A DNA stretch of 36,652 bases from an uncultured Eubacterium sp. GTDB lineage: Bacteria > Bacillota > Clostridia > Lachnospirales > Lachnospiraceae. Made by a program: the position numbers and the translations under genes. Positions 1-6,893 of this stretch are shown one piece after another. The stretch's first letter is position 1. The number at the start of each line of letters is the position of its first letter. The stretch lies in NCBI GenBank assembly GCA_947385775.1, contig CANDMI010000036.1, positions 1 through 36,652 of the forward strand. The letters are read 5' to 3'. Under the pieces are notes generated by a model. That model was not told the DNA's origin. It saw nothing but the letters and a program-made list of their open reading frames with translations, and did not search any database.

Positions 1-52
<52 letters not shown>

Positions 53-79
53 ACAAGGAATCATACAAAGGCATGACAA

Positions 80-150
80 AGCGGGTGATGGGAATCGAAC
101 CCACGTATCCAGCTTGGAAGGCTGGTGTTCTACCATTGAACTACACCCGC
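80..150 (-). tRNA. tRNA-Gly (anticodon TCC)
   Basis: Complete cloverleaf on the minus strand: acceptor GCGGGTG pairs with CACCCGC, anticodon stem CCAGC/GCTGG with loop CTTCCAA gives anticodon TCC (Gly, GGA), and the T loop is TTCGATT. The discriminator is T and CCA is not encoded. Confidence 0.96.
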
Positions 151-161
151 ATATCTTACAG

Positions 162-236
162 TCGGGGTGACAGGATTCGAACCTGCGGCCTCCTGGTCCC
201 AAACCAGGCGCTCTAGCCAAACTGAGCCACACCCCG
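162..236 (-). tRNA. tRNA-Pro (anticodon TGG)
   Basis: Complete cloverleaf on the minus strand: acceptor CGGGGTG/CACCCCG, anticodon stem CCTGG/CCAGG with loop TTTGGGA (anticodon TGG, Pro), T loop TTCGAAT, discriminator A. CCA is not encoded. It is the first gene after the promoter at 279-307. Confidence 0.96.
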
Positions 237-278
237 AGTGCATTTTTTATATTATGGAATTTCCCAAACGCAAGATTT

Positions 279-307
279 AGTATACAGTAAGGAATCCCAT
301 CTGTCAA
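279..307 (-). promoter_or_regulatory. Promoter of the Pro-Gly-Arg tRNA operon
   Basis: On the minus strand a perfect -35 TTGACA (302-307) is separated by exactly 17 bp from -10 TATACT (279-284). Transcription would begin near 272, about 35 bp before tRNA-Pro. It sits right after the end of the metallophosphoesterase gene, so the tRNAs form their own unit. Confidence 0.85.
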
Positions 308-314
308 TACTTTT

Positions 315-794
315 TTACAAAAATTTCAACAAAAATTTTAATTCCCCATCCGGCTGCTGCTCCATTACCATATAAGAGGGCTTATGCCCCTCCTGGCGGG
401 GATAGGAAAGGCTGCCCGGATTCAATACGACAAGCCCGCCTTTCTTACGCAGCAACGGGCGATGGGTATGCCCAAACATCACCAGGTCTACATTTCTGCC
501 CATCCCTTCTTTTATCAGCTTTTCCACGCCCGCCGCCACATAATAATAATGCCCATGGGTGATCAGCGCCTGTCTGCCCGCCACTTCAATGATCTTTTCA
601 TCCGGCAGGTCGGAAAAATAATCGTTATTGCCGCGCACCGCTTCCACCGGACAGCCCGCAGCCGCTTCTAAATAATCCTCCGCGCCCTCTAAATCCCCCA
701 AATGTATCACAAGGTCATACGGACGCTCCGATTCAAGTACCTTATCCAAATTTTGACATAGCCCATGCGTATCGCTTATGATCAGCGCTTTCAT
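315..794 (-). CDS. YfcE/MJ0936-type metallophosphoesterase
   Basis: 159 residues, the usual length for the small YfcE/MJ0936 phosphodiesterases. All metal-binding motifs of the calcineurin-like fold are present in order: DTHG (residues 8-11), GD (33-34), GNND (55-58), HGH (80-82) and GHTH (108-111). A two-metal centre acting on phosphodiesters is expected from the family, but the physiological substrate is not known. There is no signal peptide or membrane segment, so it should be cytosolic. The ATG at 794 follows a purine-rich stretch with GGGGGCGGGAG. It lies 32 bp downstream of the rdgB-like gene on the same strand, an arrangement common in Firmicutes, and is probably co-transcribed with it. 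Confidence 0.93.
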   Translation of the reverse strand: MKALIISDTHGLCQNLDKVLESERPYDLVIHLGDLEGAEDYLEAAAGCPVEAVRGNNDYFSDLPDEKIIEVAGRQALITHGHYYYVAAGVEKLIKEGMGRNVDLVMFGHTHRPLLRKKGGLVVLNPGSLSYPRQEGHKPSYMVMEQQPDGELKFLLKFL

Positions 795-826
795 GCTCCC
801 GCCCCCTTGCTCTTGCCTCTTGCCTG

Positions 827-1450
827 TTACCGCGCATACGTTGCTTTAAATATGCCTTTCTTTGCCAGAAGCTCTTTCATGGCGCGAAGCGCATTTCCCC
901 TGTGGCTGAACGCGTTTTTTTGCTCCATTGTCAATTCCGCCGTGGAGCAGCCATATTCATCCACATAAAATATCGGGTCATACCCAAAACCATTCGTCCC
1001 GGCTGGCTCCCATCCAATATAACCTTCCACAGCGCCCCGGACGACAAATACGCCCTCATTTGGAACCGCCGCCGCGATCGCGGACACGAACCGGGCCGTC
1101 CTTCGTTCCTTTTCCACGCCTGTCAGCCGCTCTAACAAAGCCCGGTTTTTTATGTCATAAGAAGTATCCTCTCCTAAGTAACGCGCTGAATAGATCCCCG
1201 GCTCCTTGTTTAGATAATCGATCTCAAGGCCGGAATCATCCGCCATCACGATATCCTCTGGAAGCAGCCCCGCCGCGCAGACGGCTTTTATCCTTGCGTT
1301 TTCTTCAAAAGAATCCCCATTTTCATCCGCATCGATACAAATGCCGGCTTCTTTCATGGAAATGATCTCAAAGCCGCTGTCTGACATGATCTGCCTTATC
1401 TCGTCCATTTTTCCTTCGTTGGTCGTTGCAAAAACAATCCTTTGCTTCAT
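827..1450 (-). CDS. rdgB: RdgB/HAM1 non-canonical purine NTP pyrophosphatase
   Basis: 207 residues. Members hydrolyse dITP, XTP and ITP to the monophosphate plus pyrophosphate, which keeps deaminated purines out of DNA and RNA. Visible family motifs are the N-terminal ATTNEGK nucleotide-binding loop, DDSGLEI near residue 70, the YSARY segment, GTNGFGYDPIF in the second half and SHRGNALRAM near the C-terminus. The start ATG at 1450 gives a standard N-terminus (MKQRIVFATTNEGK). It is cytosolic. The neighbouring metallophosphoesterase and amidase genes lie within about 35 bp on either side, suggesting one operon. Confidence 0.96.
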   Translation of the reverse strand: MKQRIVFATTNEGKMDEIRQIMSDSGFEIISMKEAGICIDADENGDSFEENARIKAVCAAGLLPEDIVMADDSGLEIDYLNKEPGIYSARYLGEDTSYDIKNRALLERLTGVEKERRTARFVSAIAAAVPNEGVFVVRGAVEGYIGWEPAGTNGFGYDPIFYVDEYGCSTAELTMEQKNAFSHRGNALRAMKELLAKKGIFKATYAR

Positions 1451-1486
1451 GTTCTTCCCCTTGTATTTATTTTACGATTTTATTTT

Positions 1487-2692
1487 CTATTTCTTTTTTT
1501 TCTCCAATTTATCAATCTGCCGCAGCGATTTTTTTATCGCGGTGTAAATGCCCTGGGCCGCCTTTTGCTGATACGCTCCATCCACCAGCCTGGCAAGCTC
1601 CGACGGATTATTGATAAATCCTACTTCAATTAACGCGGACGGCATCTGCGCGCTCCGGATAATGTATATTTTATGCCCGTTAATCAGACTCCTTTTTGTC
1701 GCGCCCGTCGCAAGCTGAGTCTCATCCAGGCAGATCTGGGCAAAATCTTTGGAATCAAATTCCGTATCCGGCGCCAATTCATCGTACATCACCTCGATGC
1801 CCTGCACATCCGTCCTGCCTTTAATGGAATTGATATGCACGCTGACAAATAGATCCGCCCCCATCTGGTTCGCCAGATTCACCCGGTCCGTTAAAGAAAC
1901 GTCCTTATCCTCCAGCCTTGTGCAATATATGCCGATATCCTTGTCCTTTTCACCTTCAAAAGCCGCCTTTACTTTCTGTACGATCGCAAGCGTAATGTCC
2001 TTTTCATAGACATTTCCCGCGACCGCCCCCGGCTCTCCGCCATGCCCGGCATCCACGACGACGATCCGCTTATGCTCCTCACTCGGTATTAGAAAATCCA
2101 GATATAAATAATCCTTATCAAAGCTGCTATCCGCATCGACGATCGTATTCATCGAAAGCAGGATCGTGCCAGCGCCACCCTCGCTTATATAATCTAAATT
2201 TGCAATTTCATCCGCCTTCCCGATGATCTGGTAATCATATAAATAATTTTCATCCGCGCCTGGAATTTTTATCGCTATTTGCCTGCCGATATAATCCGGC
2301 ACGATCAATACATCTTTTCCGTCTGTATTTTTCGGAAGCTCGATCCTCATTTTTTTATCCTGCGTATAGGTAATCTCCTCTTCTTTTACCTCTTCCTTTC
2401 CCTCTTCCACCTTTTCTTGCACCTGCTGCGTATTATAGTCCATAATCTCCAGACCGGACATTTCTTTTAGCATGGCGTAGCGTTCTTCCCTTTCATGCCG
2501 TTTTTGGAGCAGCCCCGCCCCAAATGCCTGCACGCCGCGCTCAATGCCCGGCAAAAACCACACCGCAATGCAGGAAAACAGGGAACATGCACAGATAAAC
2601 GCGGTCGTAAAGCGGACTAATTTTCGTTCCATCCTATTTTCCTTAGCGTCCTGGCTGTTTTTGCCAGCATGCTTCTTTTGCGAACCACTCAT
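1487..2692 (-). CDS. N-acetylmuramoyl-L-alanine amidase (Amidase_3), membrane-anchored
   Basis: 401 residues. A basic cytosolic N-terminus is followed by one hydrophobic segment (about residues 28-48), then a long charged stretch rich in E and K. A middle domain of unknown function precedes the C-terminal Amidase_3 catalytic domain from about residue 210. Zinc ligands and catalytic residues are visible: DAGHGG (His), the Glu of YEKD, SVHINS (His) and ALIEVGFINN (Glu). The enzyme would cut the amide bond between muramic acid and the stem peptide outside the membrane. Related proteins act in cell separation, sporulation or germination. Which of these applies cannot be told from the sequence. 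Confidence 0.93.
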   Translation of the reverse strand: MSGSQKKHAGKNSQDAKENRMERKLVRFTTAFICACSLFSCIAVWFLPGIERGVQAFGAGLLQKRHEREERYAMLKEMSGLEIMDYNTQQVQEKVEEGKEEVKEEEITYTQDKKMRIELPKNTDGKDVLIVPDYIGRQIAIKIPGADENYLYDYQIIGKADEIANLDYISEGGAGTILLSMNTIVDADSSFDKDYLYLDFLIPSEEHKRIVVVDAGHGGEPGAVAGNVYEKDITLAIVQKVKAAFEGEKDKDIGIYCTRLEDKDVSLTDRVNLANQMGADLFVSVHINSIKGRTDVQGIEVMYDELAPDTEFDSKDFAQICLDETQLATGATKRSLINGHKIYIIRSAQMPSALIEVGFINNPSELARLVDGAYQQKAAQGIYTAIKKSLRQIDKLEKKKK

Positions 2693-2730
2693 ATCGATAT
2701 CTTCTGTCTCCCTTTGCCTCTTATGCCTTA

Positions 2731-3891
2731 TCAGCTATGTATCTTTTGCCCCCGTTTCGGCGGCTTTGGCCCCATAAACTGGTAAAAATAAGTTTTCAGC
2801 ATCCCATTATATATTTTACGGTTTTTATCCGCTTTTAACCCAATATCCCGCTGCGCTTCTTCATAACTTGTGATCAGATACATCGACCAGGAATCCAGTC
2901 TGTTGTAAGCTTCCCCGATCTGACGGTAAAGCCGCGGCAGGTTTTCCTTTTCTTCCATACGCTCTCCATACGGCGGGTTCATGATCAAAAACCCGTATTT
3001 TTTCGGATGATGGAGATCTTCAATGCTCCGCTGCTGGAAATGTATCATATGGTCGACTCCCGCGCGTTTCGCATTTTCCCTTGCGACTTTTAACACTGCC
3101 GCGTCAATGTCATATCCTTGTATGTCCGTCTGCACTGACATATCCGCCAGATCCCGCGCTTCATCGGCCGCCTGGTTCCAAAGCTTAGATGAAACTACAT
3201 TCTCCCAATCTTTTGCCGTAAACCCACGGTTTAAGCCAGGCGCAAGCCTTGCCGCCATCATAGCCGCTTCGATCGGAAAAGTTCCGCTGCCGCACAGCGG
3301 GTCTACCAGCACACGGTCGCTATTCCATGGCGTTAGCTTAAGCAAAGCCGCCGCAAGCGTCTCTGACAGCGGCGCAAGCCCGGACATCGTGCGATATCCC
3401 CGTTTATGCAAGGATTCGCCGCTTGTGTCCAACGTGACAAGCGCCTGGTCTTTCATAATAAAAACGCGGATCGGGTAAGCCGCGCCCGTCTCTTTAAACC
3501 ACTCGATATCGTAATATTCTTTCATTTTTTCCACAACGGCTTTTTTTACGATACGCTGGATATCCGACGGGCTAAACAGCTTGCTTTTGACAGAAGAAGC
3601 CTTCGCCACCCAAAATTTTGCGTCCTTTGGCAGATAAACCTCCCAGGGCAGCGCACGCACGCCTTCAAATAATTCATCAAAGGTTTCGGCATGAAACTCG
3701 CCCACTTTTAACAAAACCCGCTCCACCGTACGCAAAAACAGATTTGCGCGACAGATCGCGCCGCTGTCCCCAAAAAATGTGACCCTTCCGTCTTCCACCT
3801 TTGAAATCTCATATCCAAGTTCAAGAATTTCCTTTTTTAATACCGCTTCCAATCCAAAATGGCATGGCGCGGCAAACTCATATTTGTGCAT
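2731..3891 (-). CDS. THUMP-domain class I rRNA methyltransferase (RlmL N-terminal/YpsC type)
   Basis: 386 residues. The N-terminal part (about 1-160) fits a ferredoxin-like plus THUMP RNA-binding region. The C-terminal part is a Rossmann SAM methyltransferase with the SAM loop DPLCGSGTFPIEAA near residue 197 and the catalytic NPPYGER near 300, typical of m2G or N6-methylating enzymes. Length and architecture match YpsC and the N-terminal half of E. coli RlmL, which makes m2G2445 in 23S rRNA. The exact target is inferred. The ATG at 3891 is preceded by AGGAGA with good spacing. It lies 38 bp upstream of the amidase gene on the same strand. Confidence 0.92.
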   Translation of the reverse strand: MHKYEFAAPCHFGLEAVLKKEILELGYEISKVEDGRVTFFGDSGAICRANLFLRTVERVLLKVGEFHAETFDELFEGVRALPWEVYLPKDAKFWVAKASSVKSKLFSPSDIQRIVKKAVVEKMKEYYDIEWFKETGAAYPIRVFIMKDQALVTLDTSGESLHKRGYRTMSGLAPLSETLAAALLKLTPWNSDRVLVDPLCGSGTFPIEAAMMAARLAPGLNRGFTAKDWENVVSSKLWNQAADEARDLADMSVQTDIQGYDIDAAVLKVARENAKRAGVDHMIHFQQRSIEDLHHPKKYGFLIMNPPYGERMEEKENLPRLYRQIGEAYNRLDSWSMYLITSYEEAQRDIGLKADKNRKIYNGMLKTYFYQFMGPKPPKRGQKIHS

Positions 3892-3999
3892 ACGCTCTCC
3901 TGTCTTATCCTATTTGTACTTCTTGTATTTCATCTTCCTTTTAACATCTTATCTTGTATAAAAACCTCTGTCAATCATTTTTCGATGTAAAATTTTACA

Positions 4000-4326
4000 T
4001 TAAAAAGCTCCTCGCTCCATTTTACCATCGTTTTGCACCGTGCGAAAGCACTCCACACCGCCGATCAACGCCGCTACGCGGTATCCCCGTTTACTTAACC
4101 GCTTCGCCGCCATCAGGCTTAAATTTCCATGCTCGCAATATAAGACAATCTTTCGTCCATACGGCAGGCGGTTTTCCCACTCTGACAGCCTGTCATAAGG
4201 ATAATTATATGCTCCAGGCAGATGATACTCCCCATACTGCATAGGCGCCCGCAAATCCACAAAAAAAGTGTCCCGACGTTTTAAATATTCCGGCGCATCC
4301 TTACATTTGATCAATTCAAAATCCAT
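4000..4326 (-). CDS. Single-domain rhodanese-like protein
   Basis: About 108 residues, one rhodanese domain. The core FVDLRAP and the active loop YCEHGNLS are visible. The loop cysteine followed by small and polar residues fits a sulfurtransferase or persulfide carrier, here as a stand-alone cytosolic unit like GlpE/PspE. I place the start at the ATG at 4326 because it has AAGGAGG seven bases upstream. An upstream in-frame TTG at 4347 lies before that ribosome binding site and is unlikely. The sulfur acceptor is unknown, and the neighbours give no pathway hint. Confidence 0.88.
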   Translation of the reverse strand: MDFELIKCKDAPEYLKRRDTFFVDLRAPMQYGEYHLPGAYNYPYDRLSEWENRLPYGRKIVLYCEHGNLSLMAAKRLSKRGYRVAALIGGVECFRTVQNDGKMERGAF

Positions 4327-4385
4327 AACCCCTCCTTCGAACGCCAATACCCGCCCCGCATTTTACGCGGCGCGTATCGAAAAGA

Positions 4386-4417
4386 AAAACAGCTCTGGGC
4401 AAAAGGAACCGCTGTTT
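4386..4417 (-). terminator. Terminator after the Asn/Ala/Ser-repeat gene
   Basis: On the minus strand AAACAGC and GCTGTTT pair across a loop of about 17 nt, followed by a T-rich run (TTTTTCTTTTC). It lies 60 bp beyond the stop codon of the repeat protein at 4478. Confidence 0.6.
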
Positions 4418-4477
4418 CTTTTGTTCAAAGCTGTTTTCTTAATTATAGTCTATTCAGTTGAGGGGCGATTGCCATTG

Positions 4478-4681
4478 TTATTTTGTATGGCAGTCAGAAG
4501 TCTTGTTTGAAGCCTGGTTTTTGGAATTCTGCGCGTTGCTCGTGCTGTTTATGCTGTTTGAGCTGTTCGTGCTGTTTGAGCTGTTACGCGCGTTGCTTGC
4601 GTTGCTTGCATTAGAAGCATTGCTTGCATTGGATGCATTAGATGCTGAGTTTGACGCATTCGAAGTCTTGTTCTTTGCCAT
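4478..4681 (-). CDS. Asn/Ala/Ser tripeptide-repeat small protein, candidate spore protein
   Basis: 67 residues of very low complexity. After MAKNKTS the chain is built from Asn-Ala-Ser triplets (about residues 8-31), then degenerate N-S/T triplets, ending in DCHTK. There is no signal peptide or membrane helix. The nucleotide sequence is likewise a repeat of AAT-GCA-AGC-like codons. A clear AGGAGG lies 8 bases before the ATG, so it should be translated. The promoter 60 bp upstream resembles forespore sigma-G/F promoters (separate entry). Small Asn-rich proteins of this kind occur in sporulating Firmicutes (gamma-type SASPs are one example), but there is no sequence motif that proves the link. 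Spore function is inference. A repeat of this kind can change length by slippage. Confidence 0.7.
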   Translation of the reverse strand: MAKNKTSNASNSASNASNASNASNASNASNARNSSNSTNSSNSINSTSNAQNSKNQASNKTSDCHTK

Positions 4682-4741
4682 TTTCGTAGCCTCCTAATAA
4701 TAAAATCTTTGTTTGCAATGTCATGATCAACATTGTAATCA

Positions 4742-4770
4742 TAGTATTGGCAGGCTGGCTTTTTTTATAC
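4742..4770 (-). promoter_or_regulatory. Forespore sigma-G/F-like promoter
   Basis: On the minus strand GTATA (4766-4770) and AATACTA (4742-4748) are 17 bp apart. The Bacillus sigma-G pattern is roughly GYATA, 17-18 bp, CATnnTA, so all positions but the first C of the -10 fit. It faces the Asn/Ala/Ser-repeat gene 60 bp downstream. Confidence 0.45.
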
Positions 4771-4789
4771 TGGAAAAAAATACATAAAT

Positions 4790-5182
4790 TCAACTATTGC
4801 ATCCTTTTAACTTCTCATAAGACGACTGATAATTCACAAGCTGCCGGCATAATAGCGCCATATTCAATTTTTCTTTCCAAGATTTCCCTTTTTTTGAATA
4901 ATATAATTCAAATTTAATATTTCTGTTTACAAGATATTGTATAAATCCAGCATAAAAATTAAAATACCAATTTGTGATATGGCTGTCCTCCACCTGCGTC
5001 ACCTGCTTTGTCTGGAGCATTTTAGAAATTTTCGTCAACACAGACATCAGGTTCATCCCATTTAAAGCCGGCATAAACCGAAAGCAAAGAAGCCCCAGAT
5101 TGATCGTCTCAAGCCCATTCATCCGAAAACGCTCATACAAGCTGTCTACAGACTCCACATTAAATTGTGCTGTTCTCTCCAT
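4790..5182 (-). CDS. Hypothetical protein, 130 residues, not recognised
   Basis: I do not recognise a family. The protein is mixed hydrophobic and basic, with aromatic clusters in the middle (NWYFNFYAGF) and a Lys-rich stretch (YYSKKGKSWKEK). No signal peptide or clear transmembrane helix is visible. The start is uncertain: a good AAGGAG lies 17 bases before the ATG at 5182, too far for normal initiation. An ATG just after that AAGGAG is followed two codons later by a stop. The gene may be a remnant or may start unusually. It is flanked upstream by repeated TAATAAGGTATA boxes and stands alone between two well-behaved operons. Confidence 0.5.
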   Translation of the reverse strand: MERTAQFNVESVDSLYERFRMNGLETINLGLLCFRFMPALNGMNLMSVLTKISKMLQTKQVTQVEDSHITNWYFNFYAGFIQYLVNRNIKFELYYSKKGKSWKEKLNMALLCRQLVNYQSSYEKLKGCNS

Positions 5183-5206
5183 ATTATTTACCGCATGTAC
5201 TCCTTA

Positions 5207-5356
5207 GTATACCTTATGTCAGATACTTGGAACCATTTCCATCCATTTTCCTTTCCTTATAAATTTGCCTGCACGCTTCGCGCCACCCACGTTAATAAGG
5301 TATACCCGATGGGCATCCCCTATTGAATGCGCTTCGCGCCACACTAATAAGGTATA
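5207..5356. repeat. Three copies of a TAATAAGGTATA box, two with a GCTTCGCGCCAC arm
   Basis: TAATAAGGTATA occurs at 5293-5304 and 5345-5356. Each copy is preceded by GCTTCGCGCCAC (about 5275 and 5331), with a 6-bp length difference between arm and box. An inverted copy (AGTATACCTTAT) sits at 5207-5218, at the front of the 130-residue gene. The unit looks like a small dispersed intergenic repeat or a decayed element end. I see no transposase. Confidence 0.6.
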
Positions 5357-5372
5357 GCCACATTTTCAACTT

Positions 5373-6221
5373 CTATACTTCCAATATCTTATTTTCGTAA
5401 AATGCGCGCATCATTTCCCTGGTCAGGCTGAAACCGTCGTCCATGTCTTTTAATTTTTCCCGGTCGACCCACTCGGCGCAGGACAGCTCGTTGTTATCCA
5501 TGGAAATGCGCCCGTCTCCGTCCAGCTGCGCAAAATAACCGATCAAAAGATTTCCCGCGATCCCCCATGGCTGCGTCTTATAGTAACGAATATTTTTGAC
5601 CCGCAGCCCGACTTCCTCCATAACCTCGCGCCTTACCGTCTGCTCCGCCGTCTCCCCAATCTCCGTAAAGCCCGCGATCAGCGCGTATTCCTTGTATTCC
5701 CTGCCCGCATACTTCGTCAGTAAGATCCGCTCCCCATCTGTAACCGCCACGATCACCGCCGGGGCGATCTTTGGATATGCCATATTCCCACACGCAGGGC
5801 AGTACCGCATACGCTCCTTTTCACTGTGCGCCGTCTTGCTCCCGCACCGCCCACAATACTGGTTATCCCGATACCACTGAAATAAATGATAAGCCGTATA
5901 TAATATAAAGCACAATTCCCGCCTGGCTTTTGCACGAACCGTATGCATTTTTATAAAATCAGCATTTAAAATCTTATATTCATCCGCCGTCTTATTTGGA
6001 CGATAATCCATCAGCAGATAATATTCTTCCTCGTCCACGCAAAATGCGTACTGGCATTCCTGCCCGCTTAAAACCTCTTTCTTTTGTGGAAGCGACCATT
6101 CCCCTTCCTTACCCTTTAGGAGCGCCCCATTCGCCGAAAAGACGATCACCCTGCTTTCCTGCGTTGGAGCCTTGTCCTGATATTCATTATGTAAGAATTT
6201 CGGCGCAATGTCTTGAACCAT
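5373..6221 (-). CDS. nudC: NudC-type NAD(H) pyrophosphatase (Nudix hydrolase)
   Basis: 282 residues, the usual NudC length. An N-terminal domain is followed by a four-cysteine zinc ribbon (YCGRCG and YCPACGN, about residues 121-143). The Nudix domain follows, with the box GFTEIGETAEQ...REVMEEVGL. Just after it comes YYKTQPWG, matching the SQPWPFP region that marks NADH pyrophosphatases, although here PFP is replaced by GIA. The family cleaves NAD(H) to NMN(H) plus AMP and, in E. coli, removes NAD caps from RNA. It lies 21 bp downstream of tmk, probably in the same transcript. Confidence 0.92.
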   Translation of the reverse strand: MVQDIAPKFLHNEYQDKAPTQESRVIVFSANGALLKGKEGEWSLPQKKEVLSGQECQYAFCVDEEEYYLLMDYRPNKTADEYKILNADFIKMHTVRAKARRELCFILYTAYHLFQWYRDNQYCGRCGSKTAHSEKERMRYCPACGNMAYPKIAPAVIVAVTDGERILLTKYAGREYKEYALIAGFTEIGETAEQTVRREVMEEVGLRVKNIRYYKTQPWGIAGNLLIGYFAQLDGDGRISMDNNELSCAEWVDREKLKDMDDGFSLTREMMRAFYENKILEV

Positions 6222-6242
6222 GGTCTTTCTCCTTATCTTGAT

Positions 6243-6893
6243 TTATGATTTAAGATCGCGATCCAAAAGCGCGCTCACGATCCCCCATACATCCTTTGCT
6301 ATTTCATCCTTTTCCCGGCTTCCATCCACCATTTCAACCCGCTCTGCGTCTTTTAATTTTTCGAAAGCTTCCATATACCGCTCCCGCACCTGTATCAGAC
6401 GCTCCTTTTCCTCAAACAGCTCCGTCCTTCCCCGGTTTTTCGTAATCCGTTCTAACGCATCCTCTGCGTCCACATCCAAAAAAATATTGACCGCCGGCCG
6501 AAGGGTCTGGGCGCTAAGCGCGTTCGCCTGTATGACCCAATCCATCGGCGCATCCACGCTTTGATAAGCATAGGACGAAAAATAATATCTATCCATAAGA
6601 ACGAGCATGCCCTCTTCCACCATACGGGCGATCCCGTTTACCTCATTCAGCAAATGGTCCAGCCGGTCTGCCGTAAACAGCGCGGCGATCACTTTTGGGT
6701 CCGCATGCGCCTTTCCGGTTAAAATTTGGCGTATCATGGAGCCAATCGGCCGTTCGCTTGGCTCCATCGTTACATAAAATGGAATTTTTCGCTCCTTGAG
6801 CGTTTGGCACAAAAGTTCGATCTGAGTCGATTTCCCGCTTCCGTCTATCCCCTCAAAAACGATCAGCTTTCCCGCTGTTTTTTTATTTTCCAT
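6243..6893 (-). CDS. tmk: Thymidylate kinase
   Basis: 216 residues. P-loop FEGIDGSGKST (about residues 13-23), the DRYYFSSYAYQ segment (DRY-type motif) binding dTMP, and the LID-like region RTELFEEKERL are all present. The enzyme phosphorylates dTMP to dTDP in DNA precursor synthesis. Its start overlaps the end of the upstream O-antigen-ligase-like gene by 11 bp, implying translational coupling. nudC follows 21 bp downstream. Confidence 0.96.
   Translation of the reverse strand: MENKKTAGKLIVFEGIDGSGKSTQIELLCQTLKERKIPFYVTMEPSERPIGSMIRQILTGKAHADPKVIAALFTADRLDHLLNEVNGIARMVEEGMLVLMDRYYFSSYAYQSVDAPMDWVIQANALSAQTLRPAVNIFLDVDAEDALERITKNRGRTELFEEKERLIQVRERYMEAFEKLKDAERVEMVDGSREKDEIAKDVWGIVSALLDRDLKS

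Noticed and set aside
4458-4697. 79-codon Leu/Ala-rich plus-strand ORF
   Set aside because: It is the opposite strand of the Asn-Ala-Ser repeat gene, which has the proper ribosome binding site.
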